Notes: generated by a model not told the origin, from the letters alone. Numbered from the stretch's first letter, positions 1-8,570 are shown. The stretch is 15,119 nucleotides of DNA from Saprospiraceae bacterium (GCA_016714765.1 JADKCF010000045.1:1-15119), one strand, 5' to 3'. Made by a program: numbers and translations.

Positions 1-48
1 AGAAATGATGAACGATAATTTATAATCAACCAACAGAAATTAAAGAAA

Positions 49-1161
49 ATGAACCCAAATATTCAAACAGAAGTAGATGCCAGTTATCTATATAACTTAT
101 TGGCAATACATGAAGAAGATCCCAACGTAGCAGAGATTTTTCGGCAGATGAGTGACATCGAAAAAAGTCATGCGTTGGCAGACATGTTAAGCACAATATA
201 CCTTCAAGAGCCTTTTCCTTCACACCTTCAGGGAGCCAGGCAAAATGTTGCAATACATAGGCAAGGTGATGGGATATGACTACATCCTTGGTGTGCTGAT
301 GGACACAGAAAAAAGCCTATCAAACACCATCGTAAGTACCAGAAAAAAATTGAAGCCTGATTCATCTTCTATTTCAGATACCGCTCACGTAACCATTTTG
401 AAAAACTTACTCGACAATCAGACCAAAGTATCTGGGTCCAATCTTGCTAGATTTGAGAAGCGACACAGGTCAGTAGGTGGCAATGCACCGCGCAGCTGTT
501 CTAGGTGGCAATGATGGTTTGGTTTCCAATTTCAGTTTAGTCATGGGTATAGCAGGAGCCACTAGCGGCAATGATGAAGTGTTACTGGCAGGTATGGCAG
601 GTCTGATGGCAGGTGCATTATCAATGGCCCTTGGTGAGTGGATATCTGTCAAAAGTTCGCAGGAACTGTATGAAAATCAAATGAATCTCGAAATGGAAGA
701 ACTTGAAGTTAATCCTGCAGGAGAGGAGAAAGAAATCGCGCTCATCTATATGTCCAAAGGAATTTCCTGAGTCCTCAAAAAAGCAGAGAATGGCATCTGG
801 AAATCATACAAGATAAAAGCAAAGGCTAATGAAATTTTGGTCAAAGAAGAATTAGGGATTAATAGTGAGAACTAAAAGGCCCAGCTATGGAAGCGGCCAT
901 AACTTACTTTTTGCTGTTTGCCGTTGGCGCTATCATTCCGGTCTTTCCTTTTTTCTTTTGATCCAGGATTTAATGCTGTGATTTTGAGTAAGTGGTAAGT
1001 TACATTGGCTTCTTTAACATAGGATCGGCCATTACCACCTTTTTTTTTTTACGGGCAAAAGTATCTGGTTTTCTGGTATGAGACAGGTCATTTTTGGCTT
1101 GGCTGCTGCGGCCATAACTTATGGTATCGGTAGTTTGATAGGAGTACAAGTAGCTGGATAG
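49..1161 (+). CDS. Ferritin-like/VIT1 (CCC1) family iron transporter, frameshifted
   Basis: Membrane iron (or manganese) transporter with a cytoplasmic ferritin-like domain, the arrangement of MbfA-type iron exporters. Frame 1 (49 to about 240) encodes a rubrerythrin-like helix pair with the ExxH motif EKSH. Frame 2 (about 240-475) continues with the linker GKVMGYDYILGVLMDTEKS. Frame 3 (from about 477) has VIT1 signatures: RAAVLGGNDGLVSNFSLVMG and GALSMALGEWISVKSSQELY. After the stop at 768-770, family sequence still continues: NEILVKEELGI near 831-860, then FAVGAIIPVFPFFF, SGMRQVIFGLAAAAITYGIG, ending GVQVAG and tag at 1159-1161. The full protein would be about 370 aa with five C-terminal membrane helices. 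At least five frame changes are needed, one near a T10 run at 1040-1049. Conservation across each break suggests consensus error more than decay. Family call is firm; integrity is uncertain. Confidence 0.85.
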
Positions 1162-1247
1162 TTTGAATTACCTGCTAAACAGGTAGTCACGGAGTAAATC
1201 ATTTTATTCATCCAAGGACTTGGTTCTGTTTTAAGTCTTTGAAGCCT

Positions 1248-1279
1248 TTTGGAAATTAAAAGAAAACAAAGTAATTTAT
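1248..1279 (+). promoter_or_regulatory. Candidate Bacteroidota promoter for the 1301-4193 operon
   Basis: TTTG at 1248-1251 is separated by 20 bases from TAATTTAT at 1272-1279, close to the Bacteroidota housekeeping pattern TTTG-N19/20-TAnnTTTG; only the final two bases of the -7 element deviate. The first start codon lies 21 bases downstream, leaving a short A/T-rich leader. Position fits a promoter for the whole envelope redox operon; element match is imperfect. Confidence 0.35.
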
Positions 1280-1300
1280 ATATTTTTAAAAATATTTATC

Positions 1301-1789
1301 ATGAACGACGCACATTTGCATTTAGTGTTTAATCACTTCCCGATCATCGTACCTATCGTTGGTCTTTTGATTTTAATAGTAGGTTTTTTTATAGGTTCTG
1401 ATGTAGTAAAAAGGACAGCTTTGGGAGTGTTTGTTTTAGGAGCTATACTCACCTTTCCAGCCATGTACACAGGTGAAGGTGCGGAAGAAATTGCTGAAAA
1501 ATTACCTGATGTCACCAAACAATTGATCCATGAGCATGAGGAGAAGGCAGAAACCCTAGCCATCATCAACTACATACTTGGTTTTGTTTCCTTGATTGGA
1601 TTTTGGGCAAACTGGAAACAAAAATCATTTGCCAATTATATTGCAATCGCTGTCTTAATGCTAGGACTGGCTGGTCTGTATTTCGGTAAAATGACAGGTA
1701 CATCAGGAGAGATCAGACATACGGAGATTAGAGTGGGGTACAATGGCACACAAAATACTACACCTGATGCAGATGGTGATGATGACTGA
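1301..1789 (+). CDS. Four-helix membrane protein, DUF2231-like
   Basis: Integral membrane protein of 162 aa. It starts with a histidine-rich motif (HLHLVFNHFP, residues 5-14), then four predicted membrane spans near residues 12-33, 37-57, 85-103 and 112-129. The loop between spans 2 and 3 is charged and carries GEGAEE and HEHEEKAE. A conserved-looking GEIRHTEIR follows the last helix, then an Asp-rich tail. The His motif and helix count resemble DUF2231-type proteins, some of which are thought to bind haem; that function is inference. It is the first gene of the operon and its end overlaps the ApbE start, implying translational coupling. It could be the inner-membrane partner of the redox module. 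An A-rich leader precedes ATG 1301, and the frame is intact. Family assignment is tentative; existence of the gene is near certain. Confidence 0.85.
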   Translation: MNDAHLHLVFNHFPIIVPIVGLLILIVGFFIGSDVVKRTALGVFVLGAILTFPAMYTGEGAEEIAEKLPDVTKQLIHEHEEKAETLAIINYILGFVSLIGFWANWKQKSFANYIAIAVLMLGLAGLYFGKMTGTSGEIRHTEIRVGYNGTQNTTPDADGDDD

Positions 1790-2729
1790 GCAAATGACAA
1801 AATCTCATGTCTCGCACTCTGAGTCTTTAAAACTCATGGGCAATCAGTTTGAATTAACGTCTGTCCATGAGTCTTTAGAAGTTTGTAAACAAGCAGTTGA
1901 AATTGGTATCTTGGAAGTCAGAAGAATTGAAGCCTTATTGACTACTTTTTCTGAAGATAGTATCACTGCATCAATCAATAATAATGCAGGTTTACAACCT
2001 ATTCAAGTTCCAAATGAAGTTTTTCATCTTATCGAAAGGTGCCAACGAATTTCTAATCTGACGCAAGGAGCATTTGATATCACTTATGGATCGGTAGATA
2101 AAACATATTGGAATTTTGATACCAAGATGACCCAATTGCCCGATCCAAAAATAGCCAAAAAAGCCGTGAAATTGGTAGATTATAGGAATCTAGTGCTTGA
2201 TGCCAAAGAGAAAACCGTTTTCTTAAAATATAAAGGAATGCGAATCGGATTCGGTGGTATCGGCAAAGGTTATGCAGCAGAAATGGCCAAAAAAGTGATG
2301 ATCGCTAAGGGTGCAGAAAGTGGTGTCGTCAATGCAGCAGGAGACTTGACCGCTTGGGGAAATCAGATAAATGGTAGACCTTGGACGATCGGAATCGCAG
2401 ACCCTAACCATAAACAAAACCTTTTCAGTCAGTTTGAAATAAGCAATAAATCTGTGGCAACCAGTGGTGATTATGAAAAGTATGTCATCATCGATGGGAG
2501 AAGATATTCACATACCATTGATCCAGTAACTGGCATGCCCGCACATGGTTTAAAATCTGTGACCATCATTTGTGGTAATGCAGAATTGGCTGATGCACTT
2601 ACCACACCTATTATCGTCATGGGAAGGGATGCAGGATTGCACATGATCAACCAACTTAATGGTGTAGAAGCCATCATCATTGATCAAAATGACAAAATTT
2701 GTTATTCCAAAAATATAAAAATAAAGTAA
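1782..2729 (+). CDS. apbE: FAD:protein FMN transferase (ApbE family)
   Basis: Flavin transferase that cleaves FAD and attaches FMN covalently, through a phosphoester, to Ser/Thr of extracytoplasmic redox proteins; Mg-dependent. From ATG 1782 the protein is 315 aa. Motifs: KLMGNQFEL near residues 17-25, RIEALLTTFSEDS near 48-60, GFGGIGKGYAAE 156-167, NAAGDL 184-189, SHTIDPVTG 243-251 and ELADALTT 268-275, the last two being the usual nucleotide/metal-binding segments. No signal peptide or lipobox is visible, unlike periplasmic lipoprotein ApbEs. ATG 1782 overlaps the upstream stop (1787-1789) by 8 bases; 1794 is an alternative start, and the open frame extends back to 1743 inside the previous gene. 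The stop overlaps the next start as TAATG. The close sequence match to ApbEs found beside DUF4266/DUF3570 supports a dedicated role for this operon. Confidence 0.95.
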   Translation: MTEQMTKSHVSHSESLKLMGNQFELTSVHESLEVCKQAVEIGILEVRRIEALLTTFSEDSITASINNNAGLQPIQVPNEVFHLIERCQRISNLTQGAFDITYGSVDKTYWNFDTKMTQLPDPKIAKKAVKLVDYRNLVLDAKEKTVFLKYKGMRIGFGGIGKGYAAEMAKKVMIAKGAESGVVNAAGDLTAWGNQINGRPWTIGIADPNHKQNLFSQFEISNKSVATSGDYEKYVIIDGRRYSHTIDPVTGMPAHGLKSVTIICGNAELADALTTPIIVMGRDAGLHMINQLNGVEAIIIDQNDKICYSKNIKIK

Positions 2730-2962
2730 TGCACAATATTAAAAAAACAAGAATTTTTGTTGCTTCCTTAGTGGTCATTGCTACCATATTTCTTGCATCA
2801 TGTAGTACCGTAAAATCATCAGAAAAAGCCTTTCTCAGTGACGGTGAGATGGCATTAGCTTTAAGAAAATTAGAGAAACTCGAGATTAATTTTCAGTTGT
2901 ACAGAGAAGGCTCATCAGGCGCAACAGGAGGAAAAAGTGGCGGAGGATGCGGCTGTAATTAA
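2729..2962 (+). CDS. DUF4266 small Cys-tailed lipoprotein
   Basis: Lipoprotein of 77 aa starting at ATG 2729, whose A is the last base of the ApbE stop codon. Residues 1-25 form a lipoprotein signal (KKTR, hydrophobic core, LASC with Cys25 as lipidation site). The middle segment SDGEMALALRKLEKLEINFQ is the DUF4266 signature. The C-terminus is Gly-rich and ends GGGCGCN with Cys74 and Cys76. The tail also contains EGSSGAT (60-66), which resembles the ApbE acceptor motif D-x-x-(S/T)-G-A-T with Glu for Asp; Thr66 would be the acceptor. DUF4266 has no established function. The Cys pair could alternatively bind metal or form a disulfide. The SGAT threonine may not be conserved across the family, so flavinylation is only a hypothesis. 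An earlier in-frame ATG at 2699 lies inside apbE and is not used here. Confidence 0.93.
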   Translation: MHNIKKTRIFVASLVVIATIFLASCSTVKSSEKAFLSDGEMALALRKLEKLEINFQLYREGSSGATGGKSGGGCGCN

Positions 2963-2981
2963 TCAATATTAAAAAGAAGAA

Positions 2982-4193
2982 ATGTTAAAAATAAATTTAA
3001 GTTTCCTTGGAATCATCCTATCACTGGTACAGATTTATGCCCAGAGTTTTGTCATAGACAGTACCAAAATATATAAGAAAAAGGCATTGAGTTTTGAAGA
3101 AGCAAATATCATGTCTTCATACTACCATCAGGAGGGCAATCATTCTGCCATCACAGGTGGCGTAGGGACCGAAAAACTCTCCGACTTTGCCAATGTCATC
3201 GATCTGAAACTCAATAGATACGATGGTCGTGGCAAAAAATATACTTATGGTGCGGAGTTTGGCATAGATTATTATACATCAGCATCGTCAGACAAGATAG
3301 ACGCTAAGGTTTCTTCGGCATCATCTTCTGATGTAAGGTTTTATCCTTCTGTCAATTATAGTGTAGAAAATGAAAAAACGGGAGTAGGCTTAGGTGGCAA
3401 TATTGCTTTTTCAAAAGAATATGATTACACTTCTATCGGTGGTGGTTTTAATATTCATAAAAAGTCTAAAAATCAAAATACCGAATTCAGCGCCAAGGCT
3501 AATGTTTTTTTCGATACTTACAGCCAAATCGTTCCTACAGAATTCAGGGCCAATCTACCAGCCAGGCAGCAAAGGAAGGGAGAAATAGGCAATGCAGCCA
3601 GAAATTCATTTGATCTATCCATGACACTTTCACAAGTGATGTCTAAGCGATTTCAGATGGCACTTACTTTGGATTTGGCTTACCAGAGCGGTTTGTTGAG
3701 TACACCATTTCACAGGGTGTATTTTGATGACGGATCACTCCTGCGGGAGACATTGCCAGGGACACGTTTTAAAGTTCCCATCGGATTGCGTGCTAACTAT
3801 TTTATGGGTGAGAAGTTCGTTATTCGGTCATTTTACAGGTATTATCAGGATGATTGGGGCTTGACGTCACATACGGTACATGTGGAGTTGCCGTATAAGG
3901 TAACACCATTTACTTCAATAAGTCCATTCTACAGATATTACCGTCAATCCAAAATTGATTATTTCGCTCCTTACCAAGAAAACAAATCAGGTGCCGAATT
4001 TTTTAGTAGCGATTATGATTTGTCTGGTTTTAATAGTCAATTTTATGGTATAGGAGTACGGCATACACCATTCAAAACCATAGCCAATTTATTTGCCATC
4101 AGTCAGGTAGAACTCCGTGGCGCTTTATACAACAGAAGTGATGGATTGTCAGCTGGGATTGTGACTTTCCATGTTCAGTTTAAGGGGTTTTAG
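2982..4193 (+). CDS. DUF3570 outer-membrane beta-barrel protein
   Basis: Protein of 403 aa with a Sec signal peptide (hydrophobic stretch 3-17, cleavage likely after YAQ, residues 19-21). The early motif KKKALSFEEANIMSSYYHQE followed by NHSAITGGVGTE is characteristic of DUF3570. The rest is alternating polar/aromatic beta-strand sequence with many Tyr/Phe and short turns, as in an outer-membrane barrel, and the chain ends in Phe (QFKGF), typical of barrel insertion signals. The start is 19 bases after the DUF4266 stop with an A/G-rich leader (aaaaagaaga). The DUF3570/DUF4266/ApbE association recurs in several phyla, suggesting a shared envelope complex; the substrate or electron partner is unknown. 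The frame is intact and there is no candidate terminator within about 150 bases downstream. Confidence 0.93.
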   Translation: MLKINLSFLGIILSLVQIYAQSFVIDSTKIYKKKALSFEEANIMSSYYHQEGNHSAITGGVGTEKLSDFANVIDLKLNRYDGRGKKYTYGAEFGIDYYTSASSDKIDAKVSSASSSDVRFYPSVNYSVENEKTGVGLGGNIAFSKEYDYTSIGGGFNIHKKSKNQNTEFSAKANVFFDTYSQIVPTEFRANLPARQQRKGEIGNAARNSFDLSMTLSQVMSKRFQMALTLDLAYQSGLLSTPFHRVYFDDGSLLRETLPGTRFKVPIGLRANYFMGEKFVIRSFYRYYQDDWGLTSHTVHVELPYKVTPFTSISPFYRYYRQSKIDYFAPYQENKSGAEFFSSDYDLSGFNSQFYGIGVRHTPFKTIANLFAISQVELRGALYNRSDGLSAGIVTFHVQFKGF

Positions 4194-4208
4194 ATTCTAA
4201 TCAAATAT

Positions 4209-4358
4209 ATGATTGTTAGAGATACAATATTGGTTCAACAAAGGTTTGATAAATATTTGGTTGTGGGTTTTGTAAATACTGCAAATCAACTCGAACAGCA
4301 AGGACTTAAAGCCCGTTATCAAGATTTCTTGAAGAGCCAAGGTAGAATTGATTACTAA
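4209..4358 (+). CDS. Short hypothetical ORF or gene remnant
   Basis: An open frame of 49 codons from ATG 4209 to taa 4356-4358, starting 15 bases after the DUF3570 stop. The peptide is hydrophilic (RFDKYLVVGFVNTANQLEQQ then GLKARYQDFLKSQGRIDY) with helix-like periodicity and looks coding-like, more like the C-terminal end of a larger protein than a complete small one. I do not recognise the family. The rest of the 4194-4473 gap holds only an imperfect inverted repeat (ggccataact at 4368-4377 against agttaggcc at 4401-4409) without a T-tract. It could be the last gene of the redox operon, a relic, or chance. Confidence 0.35.
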   Translation: MIVRDTILVQQRFDKYLVVGFVNTANQLEQQGLKARYQDFLKSQGRIDY

Positions 4359-4473
4359 AAAGAAAATGGCCATAACTAACCAGTGATATTAGACCAGAGT
4401 AGTTAGGCCTTCGTCCACTTTAAATATTCGGTCACCAGAAGCATTTTTAAATCATGAAAAAACGAAACCACCA

Positions 4474-5478
4474 ATGCCACATTTTCCAGTAACAAATTCT
4501 AATCTTTCGGCGACGCATATAGGTTTGTTTTTACAGGAAAAATATGCTTTGAACAAAGACACCAAATGCCAGTTGATAAAAGCGGGGATGAATGACACTT
4601 ATTTGGTAACGGACCAAGCTGACAAATTTGTATTTAGGGTGTATAGTTTACATTGGCGAACCAAAACAGAGATTGACGAAGAAATTAGGTTATTGCATCA
4701 ACTCAAAGAAAATGGCATTCCTATTTCCTATCCACTATCAGACAAAGATGGCAACCACATACAAACACTCAGCGCTCCGGAAGGAGATAGATTTGCAGTG
4801 CTTTTTACCTTTGCACCTGGTGAAAAACAACACATCATTTCAGAAGAAACACATTTCCACATAGGACAACTCATAGCCCGACTTCATAAGGTAAGCGTTA
4901 ATCAGAGATTAAATCGTGTAGATTATACACCCGAAGTATTGCTTATTTACTCATTAAAAAAAATATCTACCTTTTTGAAGAGTGACACAGCAGAAATGCA
5001 CTTTATGCGATCGGCTCAAACCTATATACTGAAGGAGTTTGAGCATGCTAATATTGAGCAAATAAGACAAGGCATTGTGCATCTTGATATTTGGTATGAC
5101 AATCTAAACATCACTGATGGCAATAAAGTAACCATTTTCGATTTCGATTTCTGTGGCAATGGTTGGCTATGTTTAGATGTTGCCTACTATATTTTACAAC
5201 TGCACAACATTGAGAAATATGAAGCCAAAGATTATCAGCCCAAAGTGGACCATTTTCTCAACGGTTATGAATCTGTGTCACCATTGAGCGCAGAAGAAAA
5301 ACGATTTATTCCCATACTTGGGGTAAGTGTATATTTTTTCTATTTAGGTGTACAATGTCAGCGATATGACAATTGGTCCAACGCCTTTTTAAGTGAAAAT
5401 TATTTAAAAAGATTTATTAACGGACTTGTTAAAAGATACTATGATATCTATAAACTTGGTGATAATAAAAAAGGGTGA
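4474..5478 (+). CDS. APH-family phosphotransferase (homoserine kinase II/SrkA-like fold)
   Basis: Small-molecule or protein kinase of the aminoglycoside-phosphotransferase fold, 334 aa, cytoplasmic. The N-lobe has KAGMNDTYLV (36-45) and FVFRVYSLHWRT (52-63), with Arg at the usual nucleotide-binding Lys position, as in many homoserine-kinase-II-like members. A Glu helix (EIDEEIRLL) follows, then a hinge around LFTFAPGEKQ. The C-lobe catalytic loop is VHLDIWYDN (H203, D205, N210) and the metal-binding motif is IFDFDFCG (221-228), followed by WLCLDVAYYI. All catalytic residues are present. The true substrate cannot be told from sequence; drug resistance is not implied. The start follows an A-rich leader; an upstream ATG at 4454 is out of frame. 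The gene is intact and stands alone, 280 bases after DUF3570 and 142 bases before the next gene. Confidence 0.9.
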   Translation: MPHFPVTNSNLSATHIGLFLQEKYALNKDTKCQLIKAGMNDTYLVTDQADKFVFRVYSLHWRTKTEIDEEIRLLHQLKENGIPISYPLSDKDGNHIQTLSAPEGDRFAVLFTFAPGEKQHIISEETHFHIGQLIARLHKVSVNQRLNRVDYTPEVLLIYSLKKISTFLKSDTAEMHFMRSAQTYILKEFEHANIEQIRQGIVHLDIWYDNLNITDGNKVTIFDFDFCGNGWLCLDVAYYILQLHNIEKYEAKDYQPKVDHFLNGYESVSPLSAEEKRFIPILGVSVYFFYLGVQCQRYDNWSNAFLSENYLKRFINGLVKRYYDIYKLGDNKKG

Positions 5479-5620
5479 ACTTGTTTGTAGAAGGCTAGGT
5501 TTTACAAAGATGCCAAAGCTAACGGTGCTAAATTTGGTTACAGCAATCATGGCTATAGAAACAATCCTTCCCTTTTTTAAGTTTTATTTACATACATTTC
5601 ACGATTGGATAGTTTTTACA

Positions 5621-8362
5621 ATGGTTCATTCAATTTTTTCCTCATATACTAAGTGCTTCATAGACAAGTACTTATGGTCTTTTGGTCTATTTGTAATTGG
5701 AAGTATGGCGATGGCACAACAGGTATCGTTTATGGACAAAACAGACCTAATGAAATATATCACGGGCACGATGGGACAAGCCAAATGTGGTGTAGATATG
5801 AATGGTGATGGACTTGACGATGTGACAAGGGTAGGAGTAGATGGCTTATATATCGATTATCAAAGAATTGATGGTACATTCCAACATAAATATTATCCAC
5901 TAGACATTCGTGTTTTGCCACAATGGTCCATTTGTGCAGGTGATCTTGATCGGAATGGCACCATGGAACTTTTGTTTGGCGGTGGTACCGCAGTGTCTGT
6001 TTGAGTACTATAAGTGGGGAAAATTATATAGAAAAAGTACAACCTAACAAGATTTTTAGTCAACGATCCACAATGTTCGACATCGATGGAGATGGTCATC
6101 TAGATGCATTTGTGTGCAACGATACTGGGGCATCCAAAGCCTATCGAAATGATGGCTTTGGTAATCTCATAGAAGATCCGACATTAATCATAACCTCCGA
6201 ACTTTCTGGGAATTACTCAGCGATTTGGTCAGATTTTAACAATGATGGACTTGCAGATCTTTATATCTCCAAGTGTAAGGCTGAAGCGCTACCTGGCAAT
6301 CCACTACGTACAAATTTATTATACCAGAATAACGGAAATGGTTCCTTTTCGGAAGTGGGACTGTTGGCTGGTGTAGATGATAATGCACAATCCTGGACCT
6401 CTGTTGTTGAAGATTTTGACAATGATGGAGACATGGATATTTTTGTAGTCAATCATGATGAGAAAAACAGGCTCTACCGCAATAATGACGATGGCACTTT
6501 TACTGATGTGATCCATATTTCTGGCATTGATGCATTGGATTTAGGTGCTTTCGAGGCAGTGGGTGGTGATTTTAACAACGATGGTTTTGTGGATATTATG
6601 TCTGAACTTTCGTTTCAGTTATATCTTGGAAATGGTGATCTCACTTTTTCGGGTCAACACCTTCCTTTTACACCTGGTGCTTTGGGAGATTTTAATGAAG
6701 ATGGTTTTTTAGATGTTACCTACAGAAGTCAATTATGGATGAATAACCCAAATGAAAATCATTATATCAAAATGATCTTAAAGGGATAGAAAGCAATCCG
6801 AATGGCATCGGTTCACGTATCGAAATATTTGGCAAATGGGGCCGCCAAATCCGAGAATTAAGATCGGGGCAAGGTTATAGCCCTATGAATACACTTGCTG
6901 TACATTTTGGATTGGGTAAAGAAGAAAAGTAGATAGTTTATTGATTCATTGGCCATGGGCATTGTTGCTGTTATTTGATCTTGTAGCTGACAGCAGCTAT
7001 ACCATAGTGGAGTCAACTTGTCACCTGCAAAACTTATCACTTGACTTAGACAAAAAAATCGATTTATGTCCTGGGGAAATAGTGGACTTGGTTGCGCCCA
7101 AAGGTTTTGATTTTTATTGGTGGTCCAATGGAAGTACAACCCAAAACCTACAAACATCCATGCCAGGAAGCTATCTGGTTATTTATCAAGATTCCACAGG
7201 ATGCAGCGGATTTCAATCAAATCACTATTTTAAAGCCGATACGCAAAAACCTGAAATAAGGAGCTTAATGTACCAATGTGGTTGCAGGTCAGGGAAGTGT
7301 TTTGGAGTTTCCTCTGCGGGTCTTGCATCAAAATGGTCCAATGGCAAAGAGAATGTGGATACCCTTACTATTGTCGAGAATGGCGTTTACTTTGTATCTG
7401 TCGATTCAGTGTGTGGTAATGGGATGCTTAGTTCGGAACCATTGATGTTAGATTTTTTTAAAGTAGATCCACCTGTATTGAGTAGTCTGGAAAAGCTGGG
7501 AAATAATACTTACGAAGTAAAGATGACTGGGGAAAACTGTTTGTGGTTTGATAAAAATGACAATATACTGTTTTCAGATTGTGCAAAAATATTAACGAAT
7601 ATAAATAGTGACACTCTCTTTTATGTTGGTAGTCAAAAAGAATTTGAAGGACCGATATTGCAAGGTGGCAAACAAGACACTGCTGGATTTAAAGTCAACT
7701 TCCCGCCACCTAGAAAAATGTATTTTTCAGTTTGGCAACCTTTTGTTTTGGAAACCGTCGATGTGTATGTCAAAGATGAAGTTTCTGCGGGTGAGCGAAA
7801 TATTTCTGTTTTGAATAGTACTGATCAAGTAGTTATAGCAAAAATGTAAACCTGGTAGCTGGAAAAAATAAAGTTGACCTAGGTTTTTAGTATAGGTATT
7901 GGTAACTACAAGATCATCTGTGATAGGACAGATCAACTGATGAATATTGGCCCCATGGATTATCCATTTCCGATGGATCTTTTGGCCAAATAGATTCGTC
8001 TTCGGTTGTTTAATTTTTATCCCTATTTTTACAATTGGCAAGTAAGACAAGTACCTACCGAATGTATTTCTGATAAAACGATAGTTTCTATTGTAGCCAC
8101 GAAAACTTTGGATGCATCTAAAAAAGAAAAAATACGCATTTTCCCAATTCCTACAGCTGATAATTTGTACATAGATGGTGATGATAAGTTGTCAAATACA
8201 AACTATTTTATTTATACTTTAGATGGCCAATTGATCAAACAGGTCGATATTTGGAATGAAACAAATGTTATTGGCACCACAGAGTTAAAAGCAGGAAGTT
8301 ACCTGCTTAGAATTGTAACATCTGAATATTCAGTATCAAGATTGTTTGTGGTTATAAGATAA
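5621..8362 (+). CDS. Secreted VCBS/FG-GAP and ASPIC/UnbV protein with T9SS type A tail, frameshifted
   Basis: Large secreted protein, about 910 aa if repaired. ATG 5621 begins a long signal peptide (hydrophobic WSFGLFVIGS, cleavage after AMA), preferred over in-frame ATGs at 5426 and 5509 that precede it without signal character. Seven Ca-binding-like DxDxDGxxD loops follow (DMNGDGLDDV through DFNEDGFLDV, about 5795-6720), as in FG-GAP/VCBS propellers. An ASPIC/UnbV domain comes next (NPNGIGSRIEIFG, IREL, RSGQGYSPMNTLAVHFGLG). Two SprB/Ig-like units contain WSNGSTTQNL and KWSNGKENVD. A distal module with NFYPYFYNWQVRQV leads into the sorting domain. Frame changes occur near 6000, 6783, 6929, 7845 (an A-run) and between about 7905 and 8006; the conserved sequence is continuous across them. 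Likely a cell-surface adhesin or carbohydrate/ligand-binding protein exported through T9SS; the ligand is unknown. Confidence 0.85.
5795..6780 (+). other. VCBS/FG-GAP calcium-loop repeat region
   Basis: This part of the 5621-8362 gene holds seven acidic loops spaced roughly 30-70 residues apart: DMNGDGLDDV, DLDRNGTMEL, DIDGDGHLDAF, DFNNDGLADLY, DFDNDGDMDIF, DFNNDGFVDIM and DFNEDGFLDVT. The second is degenerate. The spacing fits blades of an integrin-alpha-like beta-propeller. A frame change near 6000 splits loops 1-2 from 3-7; the downstream piece is open from about 6001 to 6789. Confidence 0.85.
6783..7015 (+). other. ASPIC/UnbV domain segment, split by frameshifts
   Basis: After the stop at 6787-6789 in the propeller frame, a second frame reads GIESNPNGIGSRIEIFGK then RQIRELRSGQGYSPMNTLAV and HFGLGKEEK to tag at 6930-6932. 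A third frame continues DSLLIHWP and SSYTIVE. Order and motifs are those of the ASPIC/UnbV domain that follows FG-GAP repeats in CRTAC1-like proteins. Both frame changes are 1-base shifts inside conserved sequence. Confidence 0.8.
8128..8362 (+). other. T9SS type A sorting domain (Por secretion tail)
   Basis: The last ~75 residues of the gene read KIRIFPIPTADNLYI, then YFIYTLDGQLIKQ, ELKAGSYLLRI and SRLFVVIR at the stop. This is the type A C-terminal signal recognised by the type IX secretion system (FPNPT-like start, G-x-Y-x-hydrophobic core, basic end). It implies transport across the outer membrane and surface attachment or release after cleavage. The T9SS machinery itself is not encoded in this window. 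Confidence 0.88.
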
Positions 8363-8447
8363 GCTTGTTAAAATACTTGGAAACAAACTGTCGTAAAACT
8401 TTGAAAAACTATATTATCTTAAACGCTGATATTAATCATATAATTTT

Positions 8448-8463
8448 TGCCTTTTTAAAGGCA
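8448..8463 (+). terminator. Hairpin between the two surface-protein genes, possible terminator
   Basis: Perfect 7-bp inverted repeat tgccttt-tt-aaaggca, 86 bases after the stop of the type A protein gene. A T5 run (8444-8448) precedes it and weakly T-rich sequence follows. The loop is very tight, so the effective stem is 5-6 bp. It may separate the two transcription units; there is no classical T-tract after the stem. Confidence 0.35.
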
Positions 8464-8570
8464 TATTTGCCCAATATATTCTAGTCTGATTGAAAAATTC
8501 CCGTTCAGTAGTATTTTTTACCCGATTTTAAAAAATCTCTTTGTAAATATGTATACTTTTATGAACGTAA

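Noticed and set aside
470..652. Minus-strand open frames opposite VIT1, and similar ones opposite apbE, the FG-GAP gene and the adhesin
   Set aside because: They lie antisense to clearly conserved plus-strand genes and show low-complexity, shadow-like composition with no family features.
894..908. Shared string cataacttac in VIT1 (898-907) and the inverted repeat at 14728-14737, suggesting a common mobile-element end
   Set aside because: In VIT1 it encodes conserved family residues (AAITY), so the match is best explained by chance.
4368..4409. Inverted repeat ggcc(a)taact / agttaggcc as a terminator after the redox operon
   Set aside because: Bulged stem, 23-base loop and no following T-tract; too weak to call.
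5491..5580. 29-codon protein-like frame between the kinase and the VCBS gene (FYKDAKANGAKFGYSNHGYR)
   Set aside because: No start codon, an in-frame stop just upstream, and too short to support as a gene.
5426..5620. N-terminal extension of the VCBS protein from in-frame ATGs at 5426 or 5509
   Set aside because: The first overlaps the kinase gene by about 50 bases and neither gives an N-terminal signal peptide; ATG 5621 does.
6001..6789. FG-GAP block as an independent gene starting at ATG 6001
   Set aside because: It lacks a signal peptide and its repeats continue directly from the upstream frame, which carries the signal peptide; it is a frameshifted part of one gene.
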